Below are positions 1 through 12,066 of a stretch of DNA of 64,000 nt, piece after piece. Made by a program: the position numbers and the translations under genes. Each line of letters starts with the position of its first letter. Position 1 is the stretch's first letter. Source of the DNA: Ilex aquifolium (lineage: Eukaryota > Streptophyta > Magnoliopsida > Aquifoliales > Aquifoliaceae); contig OX637393.1 of assembly GCA_951799425.1 (NCBI GenBank), positions 10,164,744 through 10,228,743 of the forward strand, written 5' to 3'. The notes beneath the pieces were generated by a model. That model had not been told where the DNA came from. It saw only the letters and a list, made by a program, of their open reading frames with translations, and did no database searches.

Positions 1-213
1 TAGATACACCTAATAGATGCACCAAAGATCACCAAAGAGATACAAGTGAAATCCAAAGAGAAACACTAAAATGAGACACCTAATTGATGGACAAAATTGA
101 TACAAGAAAGTGATACATGAAAGAGATACATCAAACAGATACACCAAAATAGAAATACTAAAATGATACCCCCAATTGATGCACAAAATTGATACAAGAA
201 AGTGATACACCAA
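1..213. repeat. Degenerate tandem repeat, about 91-bp period
   Basis: Two related units with the shared core ATTGATACAAGAAAGTGATA lie about 91 bases apart, on a background of many short GATACA/ACACCAAA words. No coding potential is convincing here; the open frame on the minus strand only follows the repeat. Confidence 0.6.
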
Positions 214-298
214 TAAGAAGTATCACAAAAAAATTAAAAAATTTATAATTTCAAACAAAAATAATAAAATTAAATCATTACATATTTGAAAAAAATAT

Positions 299-432
299 CA
301 ATGGGAGAGAGAGAAAATAAGGAGAGAGAGTAATGGTGAGAGAAAGAAAATAGGGGAGAGAGTAGAGGGAGAGAGAGAGAGCAGGGGAGAGAGAGCAGGG
401 GAGAGAGAAACAGAGAGAGAGAGAGAAACAAA
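299..432. repeat. GA-rich microsatellite
   Basis: This is an imperfect purine tract made of GAGA runs broken by AAAT and GGGG. On the minus strand it reads as an open Ser/Leu-rich frame, which is a compositional artefact. GA tracts are common in plant promoters, but no gene start lies next to this one. Confidence 0.8.
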
Positions 433-2160
433 TGGTGTTGATTACTTTCAAATTTGACCTATAATTCACTGTTTTCCATTTTATTGGGCTAGTTTGCCAG
501 GCTTTGAGTTTTATCCAATGTGTTGTCTTCATGGCATTAATCGGGCCAGTTCATCTGACCCACCGGACTAATCTATGTCCGTAACCGTTGCCCTATTAGG
601 CTTTCCATAGGTCTCCATGTCATGGGCAAGTTCATGATCAGTTGGGCTACGAATTACTGGTTCAGTACATGGGCTACCGGCCGTTTGTTTGACCCCTATT
701 TGTAGAGTCTAAAGAGGGGTGTCTAGAGTCTCATTTGAGAAGCTTTGGCAATTCCCACCCACAATTAATTGTTTAAATGAAAAATATTACATACATTAAA
801 TTTTAGAGTAAAAATCATAGTTGACCCTTGAAATTTGCTTTCTGATTCAATTTGGTCTCTACCTTTCAATTGTGCCAAAGACAAAGTTCAGAGACCAATT
901 ATAATGTTTACCCTAAATTTTATTGAGCTTTCTTAATCTTTCTCAAGCTTATAGATATAGGCAATCAATGATATATAATGACAACAAATATTTGGCAAAT
1001 AGGTACTTTGTAGAAGCCTGAGAATAGTCAAAACATATTGTCATAATATGATTTTACTCATTTTTCTTCGAAATTATAGACATTCTTGGGAGTCCAACTT
1101 TTTAAGGAGACACAAAATGAATCATTAATGCTACTTCTACTAAACTGACTCATGAAAATTATTGGCCAAATTCACCGCTACCATTGAATTGAAAGGAAAT
1201 ATATCTTTCATAAGAAAGCCATCGTAACAATTGATTTGGTCATGAAAATTATTGAATTAATTTTGGTCAAAATAACAGCACTTGTAATCATGCATTACAA
1301 CAAATGAAAAGATGTATTATTCCATTAATATCCTTTAAAATATAAATATTCACGTCGAAAAAAACTTTTTCAAATCTTTTCAAAATCAATTAGAAATTAC
1401 AACTTTGGAAATCTATATAAACTTGGCAATTATTTATGGGCATCCCAAAATGACAAAGGGGACTCATATTTTAATTTGACTAGTCAAAGTAATGATTAAT
1501 TACACCATATAAATTCTTAACAATGCAAACACTTACCAAACTTTAAACCATATGTAACTACGAGACAATATATCATACTAAAGACACCTAAGAAAAAAAA
1601 AACTTGCACTTTTCGGAAACAACTTTGCAGTAACTTTTCGGAAAAAACTTTGTAATAAAAATTATGAAATTTTGGTAGACTATAGGTGGGTAGAATGAAA
1701 TTGATATTAATAATCACAATTATTATACACTATAATGAATTAATTAAACTAAGATTTTTAATCGTAGAAAATGGATTAGAGCTAAACAAGTTTGATTTGA
1801 AAGTGAAAAGACTAACCTAGAGATTAAAGGTACTATATGATAATGTTTTTTAAATACTTTTATTTTATTTTATTTTGTAACTATTTTATTAAGTAACATT
1901 TGTTGTTTATTTTTTTATTTTTCTTGTCCAGATTTGTTCCTTTTTCTACAAGTTTAATCACATGTACGGAGTTACAAATACACATATATCATCGAATTAT
2001 GTATATAATCCTCTTGTGTGACATGTGTTTACTTTTTTTGACAAAATTATTATTCCAATTAAGTTAAACTACTTTAAATATTACCAAACAGTACGTACCT
2101 AACATAAATGTTTTTTATTTTAAATTATATTTGGAAGCAAATACATACATGGAAGGATAC
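433..2160. other. Spacer without recognisable gene
   Basis: This is AT-rich DNA with no supported exon. The part from about 540 to 700 is more GC-rich and looks like an old repeat. The part from about 950 to 1230 resembles stretches near 7.9-8.2 kb and 9.3-9.7 kb, for example the shared word AATCAATGATATATAATG, and so belongs to the duplicated MADS-box neighbourhood. Confidence 0.5.
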
Positions 2161-2217
2161 CTCCCAAGAAGGTAATTCCATTGTGGAGATTCCTACAATT
2201 CTGTATGTTTTTTAGCC

Positions 2218-2225
2218 TATAAATA
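2218..2225 (+). promoter_or_regulatory. TATA box of MADS-box copy 1
   Basis: TATAAATA lies 97 bases before the ATG at 2322. The equivalent sequence occurs at the same relative place before the second MADS copy, so the promoter was duplicated with the gene. Confidence 0.6.
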
Positions 2226-2321
2226 CCAACTAAAACAAGCAAAGCATCACCTCTTTGTGCTAAAAATAATTGTAAGAAAAATCATCACCTCTTTTTTAAA
2301 TTTTCATACAAAACTTTGGTT

Positions 2322-2871
2322 ATGGAGAACAAGCAGACCAAAGGTCGTCAAAGAGTTGACATGAAAAAAATACAGTCAAAAAGATCTTTATGCTACATTT
2401 TCAAAACGTCGGTCAGGGATTTTCAAAAAAGCGACTGAGATGTGTATTTTGTGTGATATTGACATTGCTATAATATTTTTTTCTCCTACAGGTAAGCCTT
2501 TTTCATTTATTCATCCTAGTATTGAGTCATTCACAAAGAGATTCCAAAATGAAGACAATGACAACGTTCTCGCCATCGCGGATTTTCGTCGCACCAAATC
2601 TTATGAACTCAACCAAAAACTTCATGAGTTGAATGAGCATTCAAATATTGTGAAGGAACGAAGAAGAACATTGGACCAGATCAGTGAAGCTAGTGCAAAG
2701 AAAGGTTGGTGGAAAACATCCATTGAAGAGATGACCAAGGAATAGGTCCAACAACTAATGGGATGGTTTGTGTACATGCAAATAAACATAACAAACCATG
2801 TCAATGAGTTAGAACATGGGGCTTCATCTTCAACAACATCATTCCCTAGAGAAAATTCTCCATATCCATAG
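2322..2871 (+). pseudogene. Type I (M-alpha, AGL62-like) MADS-box pseudogene, copy 1
   Basis: The start codon opens MENKQTKGRQRVDMKKIQ, the N-terminus of a type I MADS domain. After a 2-base deletion relative to the sister copy at 10685, the frame continues as YATFSKRRSGIFKKATEMC and CDIDIAIIFFSPTGKPFSF. These are the DNA-binding helix and the beta strands of a SRF-type MADS domain. A leucine- and glutamate-rich tail follows, then an in-frame TAG at 2743, then 41 more codons to a second stop at 2869. Family members are nuclear transcription factors, many acting in the female gametophyte and endosperm. No intron is seen, as is usual for type I genes. The frameshift falls inside the MADS domain, so no functional DNA-binding protein is expected. 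The AGL62-like assignment rests on motif recognition only. Confidence 0.8.
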
Positions 2872-4726
2872 TCTTTGAACAACCAAAACTAATATTGGTC
2901 ATTCGAGTAATAGCTTTGTAGGCATTCTTATGGTTGTATTGGCGGCACTAAGATGGCATATGATGTGACAATAATTCTAAAGTTCTTTCTATGGAATCTA
3001 TACATATTGAAGTTCTTTAATATTTGGTTGATCATTTCTTGCTTTACTGTCCTTGAGTCCATTTAGTTTGTCCCTCTTCTATTTCCTTTATTATAGACAA
3101 AACACCTTTGTCGCAAAAATAAAAATAAAAAATCACGTTAGCAAACATAGCATTGAATCACTAACATCATCTTCCTTATTCCTTTTTAAAACAAAATAAC
3201 ACAATTTCAAACTTATTTCACATTCAAAAACAATATATGCAGTATAATGATCTTTTTTTACTTTCTATTTCTGTCATACCAACTCTTTGACGGTCTTTGA
3301 TGCATTTATTTCCCATAACCAAAAGGTTATACTAAAATTTAAAAATAAGGTAGTGGTTTTTTCAATATTTTTGAGCAAAGAGATGATGCTTTTCTTGTTT
3401 TGGTTGATATTTATTGGTAGCAAAAAGAAACATCGCTATGGTATTACCTACTTGAGTGGTACCCTTCCACATATGATAATGTTTTGGTTACCTTTTTAGC
3501 TTTCAAATATACGAATATCAATAATGCTACACTAACCAGCTTTTTACCAACTTATTATGGTTTGTTAGATTAGTGAATTTTGGAAAGAGTATTATATTGT
3601 GTATCTATTTAACTATTTCCATTTTTTAAATCATTAAAAATGATAATTTAATATTCCATTTTAAGATTATCTAGTATATCACTTCTCATAGTTATTAACA
3701 TCGATTTAGTTCTTCCGGCTTGAATTTTGAAAATTGTTCGTCTTATTGATTAAATATTTTAAATGTTTGCACATAGAAAGTAATATTTTTCAATTACAGA
3801 GCTTTACTATAATTGCACATTTTAATGTGTCCTTAGTGTATAACATGGTCTCCATTTTGCATCTACCATACATGACTAGAAAAAAACTATTACTAACTTA
3901 CGTAAATTGGAAAAATAAAAAAGTCTACAATATGATTACTTATCATATTGACTAGGTAGAAAATAGACTGAGAGGGAAAAAATTCGGTCTACATATTTTG
4001 GGTGTCTCAAAATAATAAGTCTAGTTAGAAATTTCAATGTAAAGAATTTATTGACTTCCAAATTCATCCTTTTTATATTGACTTCAAATATTTGAATATT
4101 TACACTTTACAAGTGTAGTTACAAAACATACATAATTTCACTTGGTATGGATACATTAATTACAAATCTCCTTAAAAAGTTAGAGTTTGAAAAAAAGACT
4201 TTAAATTTGAGACAAATAGAGTAGAGTTTTTATGACAATTACTACAATGAGTAATGCTACTGAGACAAAATTTACTTACCGAATTTGCTGACTTAATCCA
4301 CTACTGTCATTGCATTACCAGCAAATATCAATATTGGATGAAGTCCACTGTTAACTCAATGGGAGCAACAAATTTGGTTCATAAATTTTGTCGATAAACA
4401 TATATACTTTGACGATTCTAAAGCCTCTACATATTTGACAAAAAAAAAAGCCTCTACATAGTGCACTTCTATTTTTCTGTTATGAGACTGTTGTCATATA
4501 ACAATGGTTGCCTAAATCTATAATCTTGAAAAATTTTAACAAGACAAAAGTTGATATTAATATAAATGTACAACATTTCACACGGTTTTATTGTGTTCCA
4601 TAATTGTAATAGGATTGGGTAATGATATCAAACAGTTTTGGTCAAGGTACAAAACGGATCAGGTGATGCGTCTTAAAAATCAATGATACACTAGTTTTCA
4701 CTCTCTTAATCTCATAGTAAAATGAC
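2872..4726. other. Spacer without recognisable gene
   Basis: This stretch is AT-rich with short open frames only. None has splice sites or a recognisable motif. I see no repeat ends. Confidence 0.5.
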
Positions 4727-4781
4727 AAGGAAAATTCAAGCCAAGAAAAAATACAGAAAATTCTTGGCTTGAATTTTCCTT
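4727..4781. repeat. Perfect 21-bp inverted repeat with 13-base loop
   Basis: Arms at 4727-4747 and 4761-4781 are exact reverse complements (AAGGAAAATTCAAGCCAAGAA and its complement), separated by an A-rich 13-base loop. Transcribed, it would form a strong short hairpin. It is shorter than a typical plant microRNA precursor and has no mismatches, so it may be a fold-back remnant. Confidence 0.75.
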
Positions 4782-6084
4782 ACAGAAATTTCTTAACAGA
4801 AAGTAATAGAATAAGTTTAACACCACAAAGTTAAAAACAAAAATATTAAGAACAAAAGATTTTAAAAAGCAAACACTAAGAGCAACAAAACTACTAACCG
4901 CGAACAACCCACAAATGTTAGCCAAGGTAATGTCATTATTTCTGTTAACATTTATAAACACAATATTTAGACTATTTCAAATAAAAACAGAAGATTAACA
5001 AATAGCAAAAATGCATGGACAATCCTAATAGCTTATAAAAATCCCTTGTTTGTCATATCATTCAATAAATAAAAGATTATGTAGCAAATTTGCACACATA
5101 CCGTAAAACTTGGAGAAAATCCAACCCCAACTGACCAAACTTCAGAGAAATGGAAGACCTTCCATAGATTTACTCTAAATCGAGTCAAATCTTGTTCACC
5201 CATGAAGATCTTTTCTTGAAATGAAGAGGAAAAGTGGAAAAAAATGTCAAAAAGCCGAAGAAAAAAGTTGTGCATGAAAAGTAACAATTTCAGAACAACT
5301 CAACCATATTAATACATTTATCGGCCATTACTTTTGAGTGTCTCTATGGCCATGTAACAGTCATAACTTGCCCTTTTTTTTTTAACTTGCCTTTACATGA
5401 CCGTAACCGCCGAGAAACTCGGGATTGGCCGTTACATGAAAAACTATTTTCCTGATGCCTCAAACAATTATTAATGTTGGTATAATGTAAAAGACACTAA
5501 ATTACGCAAAAAATCCAAAACAACTTAGAAAGTTTTCTTTTTACAATTAATTAGATGGTTAAAACTCAGCCATCTCTTAATTTTTGATTGACTTGATGCA
5601 TAAGTTATTTGCAATGTGTCCCAACAACTAGAAGGTGTTAAGTTTTTCATTTGTAAAAATATTATAACAACAATTTAGACCATGAAATTGTTCAGAAGTT
5701 GCACTTTGTCCAATAATAACTATACATCATGCGTATTATTTGGGATGATTACGATCAAAAAATAGGACGTCATCTATTAATTGGGGGTACATTGATACAC
5801 TTTTGAAAAGTTTAATGCGCAATATGAGAGTTTTGATCTCAAGGAGATAATGTCAAAATTTTAGATTTCTTAGAGGACAAAGTGTAATGTGAAAATTTTA
5901 TAGTTCTTAGAAGACAAAGTGTTATTTTCTCTTTTAATAACAAAGAAGATAATCTTATTGCCGCTTGCATGACTTTATGTTGAAAATGATGTCATTTTCT
6001 TATAATTTTTTTCTTACAAATTTTGGCAAAACATAACATTGAAATGATAACGAGCACATAACATTTTAAAATATGTATACAAAA
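4782..6084. other. Spacer without recognisable gene
   Basis: This is AT-rich sequence. Nothing beyond short chance open frames is visible on either strand. Confidence 0.5.
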
Positions 6085-6256
6085 TGGGATGAGCAAATGT
6101 ATAAGTTGGAGGAGTATTGTTCATCTAGTCATCTATTTGTGTTGCACAAATAATTCAATTATTCAACCTTTGGGATGAGCAAATGTATAAGTTGGAGGAG
6201 TATTGTTCATCTAGTCATCTATTTGTGTTGCACAAATAATTCAATTATTCAACCTT
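6085..6256. repeat. Perfect 86-bp tandem duplication (two copies)
   Basis: The unit at 6085-6170 is repeated without any difference at 6171-6256. Complete identity in otherwise decayed DNA implies a recent slippage or repair event, or an assembly artefact. Confidence 0.9.
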
Positions 6257-6739
6257 TTCTTGGAGGGGGCTAATTTATTCTCAAGGTATAAAGAAAAGAC
6301 AGAATCATTGATTTTGTGCATGAAAAGTACATAGCACATTTTTTTATAAACATTTTGTAATATTGATATATGAGTTGTGTGAAATTCGCGTTCTCGACAA
6401 CATTATTCTTACTAGAGAACAATAACATCAACTTTGAATGTGGAGATAATAGCGTACAATTGCATGACTAGTCTGAAAATCATAGTGAATTTTGGGGGAC
6501 CTAGGTGTTATTTTAGAATGATGGTTTGTCATAGCAAAAAAAAAGCACTTGGATTAATGTAAAAATGCATTCATGTTGTGATTTACTTAGCCCAAGTGTA
6601 GCTTCACACTTGGCACCAAAGTACATAATACAAACCTCAGTAAATTGAAAATATTTTTAACTCAAAAATCAGTACATGGATGAGTTTTGACCATCTAATT
6701 TATATTAAACATGAACTAATAGTTGGTTTTGGCACCAGT

Positions 6740-7072
6740 AAAGTAGCATTTGTATGTACCATGTTGATGTTGTTCCATATTGCTACTGTTGAAAGCTGGA
6801 TTGACTAATATATTTCTTTCTCAGCCTTTTTGTGCTAGTCCTTATTTTGATGCTTTTGGGCTTGTTTGTATATCATAGATATGGTTCATTGTGACATTTT
6901 TTTGGGATGATAGATCATTTGAACTATATGAACAGATGATCTGTCATCCCATTTTACACTTCCTTTGCCTCATTTGACATTGTATTTTTTTGTAAGTATC
7001 CATGGAACATATGTATCACTTATTTCAGTTAATGAAATTTTTACTTCTCAGGGAAAAAAAAAGTAGCATTTG
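6740..7072 (+). mobile_element. 5'-truncated LINE insertion with 13-bp target-site duplication
   Basis: The 13-base direct repeat AAAGTAGCATTTG stands at 6740-6752 and again at 7060-7072. Between them lie 307 bases ending in an A-run, with a tail (AATGAAATTTTTACTTCTCA) typical of plant L1 LINE 3' ends. No reverse transcriptase remains, as expected for target-primed insertions that stop early. A stem of 16 bases with one mismatch (6903-6918 with 6936-6951) lies in this tail. A SINE is less likely because no tRNA-like promoter boxes are visible. Confidence 0.75.
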
Positions 7073-7140
7073 AAGATACAACTATTATGTAGTTGAATTT
7101 TTAGCCCACCATTTTAGCCATGACACGATTAATCGGCGCC

Positions 7141-7165
7141 GGGGGGGGGGGGGGGGGGGGGGGGG
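7141..7165 (+). repeat. Homopolymer of 25 G
   Basis: Twenty-five consecutive G follow GGCGCC. Runs this long are rare in AT-rich plant DNA, can fold as a G-quadruplex, and are a common place for sequencing error. Its reverse complement gives a polyproline stretch in a chance open frame, which I do not regard as a gene. Confidence 0.95.
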
Positions 7166-10100
7166 TCGATTTTGCAGCCAAATTGGCCATGAAAGTTGTG
7201 TAACAACTTGTTATGTTTGCTATCACAACAGGTGATACTAAAAAATAAGGGGGCAAAACATGTTTTGTGTTGCCAAATGATTTTGGGTCTACATTATGAC
7301 TGATGTGTGTATTTATTGCTCTTGGGAATTTTGAGGACTGGTTACTTTTCTTTATGTTTAAAGCTCCAAATTGATAAGATTTGTACATGTGAGCATTATT
7401 TACTTGAGTAGTATATATGAGCAGTAACAATCTAACTTTTGAAGTTTTGAAGGATGGAGTAAAATTTTCTAAAAAATTATTTTTTTTAGTTATTTTTGAA
7501 AAAAATTCATGTAAAGGGAGAAAAAACATATGGGAATGTGATCAATTATTAGGAATGTACAATCATTTTTATTAACCATCACTTTTGAATTTTTAAAAAT
7601 TTTCACTATTAGTTTTATGTTGTTATTGTCCTGATATTAAATGTATAGTGTTTCTACATATCTAAAATTAGCAAAAATATGACTAGTTGATATTAAAAAG
7701 GATTTAATCATTTAATTTTTGTGGCTTGCTAATGATTTGAAAAACTTGATGACCTCCTCACCTTACACCCATTAGACGTTACAAAAACTCTCGGTACCAA
7801 TAGTCATGATTTTTACGAAACCCAACAACATTTCTAGATCTTGTAGTAAAGTTTTATGCACTAAATTACAACTTCCGTGTTGATAAAACTTCCAAAGATT
7901 ACAAGTTTAGGCAATCAATGATATATAATGTCAACTCAACGACGGAAAAACACAAGGGTGATTTGTATATGCCTATGAATACACAAAGTATAATATTGTA
8001 CTATTAATTAAACTTTTACTCCTTTTGTCTTGAAATTATAGACCATTTTTGGAACTACTTCTTTTTATGAAGGCATCTAATGAATCACTAATGCTACTTT
8101 GACCATATTTCTTCTCCAACTTTGATGCCCAAATCCACTACACCATCGGATTGAATTGGTGACTCACAATACCCATTAATTTAATCATCATGGTAGGCCA
8201 GTAAATTTGGTCAAATTAATATTACTTTTAGTCAAGCATTAAAAGTAGTCAATCATTAATGCCACTTTGACCACATTTATTCTCCAAATTGAATGTCAAA
8301 TCTATTGTCCAATGGATTGAATTGAGAACTCATGATAACAATTGAGTTTATTAGTACATTAGGTCAGTAGATTTGGTCAAAGTAACATTACTCTTAATCA
8401 ATGCATTTACACACGAAAAGGATATATGACTCAATTTTTTGATATAAGGAATTATATATAAATCACTCAAAATTATAAAATACATTAAGAGCAATAAATT
8501 TAAAACAAGACATTAAAAAAATACCAATAACATCATAAAATTAATAACACTTAATTAACAACATAAATTAAAAACAAAAAATAGTAAGACCCGATTAAAA
8601 TACAAAAAATTAAATAACTTAATAATAAAAATTTGAAAGATTAAAAAAGAACATTAACAACATTTCTAACAACCACGATCATCCAACAAATAACAAGTAA
8701 GATAAAAAAATCATTGTTTTTGCCAAAAAGTAAAAAAATACTCGCTAATACTCTTAACTTCCTATGATACCATCATAGCTTGATTCTCTCTTTAATTGAT
8801 AGGAATTAACAATCTCATCCAAGTATGGTTTTTGTGAGGAATGTTGCTAACATAAATACATAACTAAAATGTTCCGGAAAGTCAAATAGCATAACTAAAA
8901 TTTTAAATATTGTAATGTGAAGTTTTAAACTACTTCCAAAATTTGTTGGTTTTATGATTCCTGATATTCAATTTTCCATTCTTGTAGGTAAGTTACTAAT
9001 TTTCTATTGGCATTAGTTAATTTGATACTTGCAGAAAGTGAATTTTTTAAATAAAATATGACTTAAAAGTGACAAATTAAGATTAGCACAATAAGAACAT
9101 GTGAATCATTGAGTCTTTGGGGGGTTTGCTAACCATTTGAAAAGATACATGACCACATTACCTAACTCGTCTTAGACCTTAATTGATACTTTATGATATT
9201 ATTATATCGCTCTTTTTACCATTACTTAGCACAAGGCTACATTTTAAGACCTTACTAGTGATGTTGTACATATAGATTAAATCTTAACTTTTATCTTATT
9301 AAAACGTCTCAAGATTATTGTTTTAGGTAATCAATGGTATGTGCAAATCAAAAATTTCATTTCGAACCCCAACCAAAAGCTGCCTTTGCTAACCTTGCCT
9401 TATCGGAACTAACACACTCAGAAGAGAAGGTCACACCTGTCTGGCTACTAAAGGAAGAGCTGTAAGACAAGAACTGCTAGCTACCAGTTGTCTGTTCTGA
9501 ATAGATCTTTATATTTAGAGAACAAATTCTGTTTTGTAGATTCCTTACAAGGGCAAAGTATATCATTGTAAAGTCGGAGTCCATTTTTTGAAATCCAATG
9601 TTTTAAGGGGACAAGTAATAAGCCATTAATGATAGTTGGACTAAATTTACTGATAGAATCTTTGCGGACATTCAAAAGGCGATAATAAGCCCATCCAATT
9701 AATATGGTGACACAATTAGAATCCAACAACATAGTGAATTTTGTTAGTAGATTTCTTAATAAATCTAGTCAAAGTAACATTTTACGAACAATAAAAAAAT
9801 ATGCCAAGTGTAATGATGTAAGATTTCAAAACTACTCCTAAAAATTTTAATATTTGTGTGGATAAGAACTTTTCAAAACTTAGGTGATGTGAAAAGAATA
9901 ACTTCGAAAAATCTACTGTATGGATTTTTCAAACTTGACTACTATTTTAGTATCTCACAACTTGGAAAACTGCACTATAAATTTTCAATCTGAGTTTTTA
10001 TAAATGGTACCCTTCCAATTTTTCTTAGGAACTATTTCTTGTCAATGCATGTGAACTGTTGGGTTAATGAATTGGGATCGAGCCCACCAATCTTCTAATT

Positions 10101-10570
10101 GGTGTGATTAAACCTTGTTAATTGGTCATAAAGAATTGTTAGAGCATTATTATTTGTAAGTTTTTTCAATTTTGGAAAGATATTAATAATTTTTATTTTT
10201 TTTATATATGACATATGTAACAATGAGACCATTCAATATACTAAGGACACATCAAAATGCACAGATGAATTGCAATTTTTCAAAAATTCTATGTTTTTAA
10301 TATAAGCCTTTGAAAAATTTGCAATTAAAGTGTAGACAAAAATTTAGCTAGATTTTAGATTGATTAAATTAAATTATTGTTGAAAATTACGAGAAAAGGT
10401 ACAACCTTATGAATAAATGTAGTTCAAAGTTGAAAAAGTACCCAAAAGTTTAAGACACTTGTAGTGTAAACATTCTATATTTCTAATATTTATTAGGAAG
10501 CAAATACAAATATGGGAAGAGACCTCTCAAGATGGTAATTCCATGATGGTGTTTCATACAATTCTCATGT
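7166..10570. other. Spacer, duplicated MADS-box upstream DNA
   Basis: No gene is supported. Two stretches (about 7.83-8.25 kb and 9.25-9.75 kb) resemble the sequence near 0.95-1.23 kb. This suggests three ancient copies of the same upstream segment, of which two (the first and third) are followed by MADS-box sequences. The stretch 8.5-8.75 kb is very A-rich. Confidence 0.45.
8084..8400. repeat. Diverged tandem repeat, about 167-bp period
   Basis: The phrases AATCACTAATGCTACTTTGA near 8084 and AATCATTAATGCCACTTTGA near 8251 begin two related units. Both continue through a shared GGATTGAATTG word. The units are clearly diverged, so the duplication is old. Confidence 0.5.
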
Positions 10571-10579
10571 ATTAAAGCT

Positions 10580-10587
10580 TATAAATA
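10580..10587 (+). promoter_or_regulatory. TATA box of MADS-box copy 2
   Basis: TATAAATA lies 105 bases before the ATG at 10685, in sequence homologous to the promoter of copy 1 (2161-2321). Confidence 0.55.
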
Positions 10588-10684
10588 CAAAGAAAAACAA
10601 GAAAAGTATCACCTCTGCATGCTAAATGTAATCCTAAGAAAATCTACAATCTTTATTTTTAATTTTTTGCACAAACTCTTTGTT

Positions 10685-10910
10685 ATGGAGAACAAGCGTA
10701 GCAGGGGTTGTCAAAAAGTTGACATGAAAATAATTGAGAGTGAAAAAGATCGCTACGCTACATTTTCAAAGCGGTGTTATGGGATTTTCAAAAAAGCAAG
10801 TGAGCTATGTATTTTGTGTTATTGATATTGTTATATTCATTTTTTCTACCACGGGAAAATCCTTTTCATTTGGTCATCCAAGTATCTGACTATTCACAAG
10901 ACGAGTCCAA
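10685..10910 (+). pseudogene. Type I MADS-box pseudogene, copy 2, truncated by a CACTA element
   Basis: The frame starts MENKRSRGCQKVDMKIIES and keeps the helix EKDRYATFSKRCYGIFKKAS and ELCILC. A 2-base deletion after LCILC puts the beta-strand part out of frame; the bases that would encode the conserved GKSFSFGHPS segment are still present out of frame up to 10910. There the homology to copy 1 stops at the left end of a CACTA-type element. The leucine-rich C-terminal part found in copy 1 is absent. The upstream 180 bases align well with those of copy 1. The copy kept its MADS helix intact longer than copy 1 did, but it is clearly non-functional. Confidence 0.8.
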
Positions 10911-12066
10911 CACTACAAGAAATTGGACTTTTAGCCACCATAATTGTTGTAGCCAAATGTGCAAAATTGTCAAAATATGTTTAGTGACAATTTTTTTACT
11001 GTCACTGGGCTGGTACTATATGTGCTGTGGCTTACATCATTTAGTAATGACGTTTTGAAAGCTGCCACTAAAAGTTAAATTTTTAGCCACAATAATTATT
11101 GTAGCAAATTAAAATAATTTTGCCACTAAAATGTACTATATCACCACTAAAAGTACAATAAAACTTGACTTTTAGTGATAATAATTAGTCCCGACTAAAA
11201 ATTCATTGTTTAGCCACAATCATAATCACCACTAAAATATTAGAGCATATTTTTAGTGACAACTTATTGTCGCGGCTAAAACGTTGAAATGAATAAAAAA
11301 ATTATTAAATTTTTGGAAAGAAATATTTTTATTGAATATTTTCCGATTCACATATCACCTATTCACAAAAAAAAAAAACATATGCAATGATAAAACAATA
11401 ATATACTAAACACGTGTTACTATAAAAATTATATTTCTGAATCAATTAACATGAAAACAATATTCTAATATGTATCATTCAACTGTACGTGCTTACAATT
11501 TAATTGATTATGTTTTTTAATCGTCGCAAAATTCTATACCAGTTTTTTGTTCAAACATTTCAGCGACAATTTTTTTTATGTCACAAATGTATTTATTCAT
11601 TTTTTTTTTGGATTGAATCGTATCGCGACGTTTTAAATTAACGTCGCCAATATCAAATTTTTTGCAACGTTTATTGTTTCGTCATGAATGATTTTACATT
11701 TTTTTTTATATATGTAAAAATTTATTTGCGACGATTTTTTTTTTTTGCGTCGCAAAAAATTAATTAAATTATTATTTTTTTATATTTTTTATTTATGTAA
11801 AAATTTATTTGCGACGATTTTTTTGCGATGGGAAAAATTAATTAAATTATTGCTTTTTATTTTTTCACTCTGGTGGGAAAGATTTTAGCTACGTTTTTTT
11901 TTTTAATTTTCACGAAGTTTTTTTTTCGTCGCAAAATATTTTTTACGACGAGACTATTACGACAAACACATGAAGGAAAAAAAACGTCGCGAAAAATAAA
12001 TGGCGATGATTTTTTTTAATTAGCGACAAAAAAATATCGTCCCAAAAAATACTTTTTGTTGTAGTG
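10911..12066. mobile_element. CACTA-type non-autonomous element, possibly composite
   Basis: The left end reads CACTACAAGAAATTGG. The right end, reverse complemented, reads CACTACAACAAAAAGT; both carry the CACTA terminus. No transposase is present. The left 370 bases repeat a word of the type TTTTAGCCAC and TTAGTGACAA on both strands, whereas the right 550 bases repeat GCGACG and TCGCAAAA words. Subterminal repeats are normally shared by both ends of one CACTA element, so two families may have been joined. The flanking triplets (CAA and TCA) do not match, so no target duplication supports a single insertion. Confidence 0.65.

Noticed and set aside
278-532. Minus-strand open frame rich in Ser and Leu
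   Set aside because: It is the translation of the GA microsatellite.
7101-7529. Minus-strand frame of 142 codons with a polyproline stretch
   Set aside because: The proline run comes from the G homopolymer; the rest has no domain or splice context.
9481-9732. Minus-strand frame of 83 codons
   Set aside because: Lies in the diverged repeat shared with 0.95-1.2 kb and is not conserved as a frame there.
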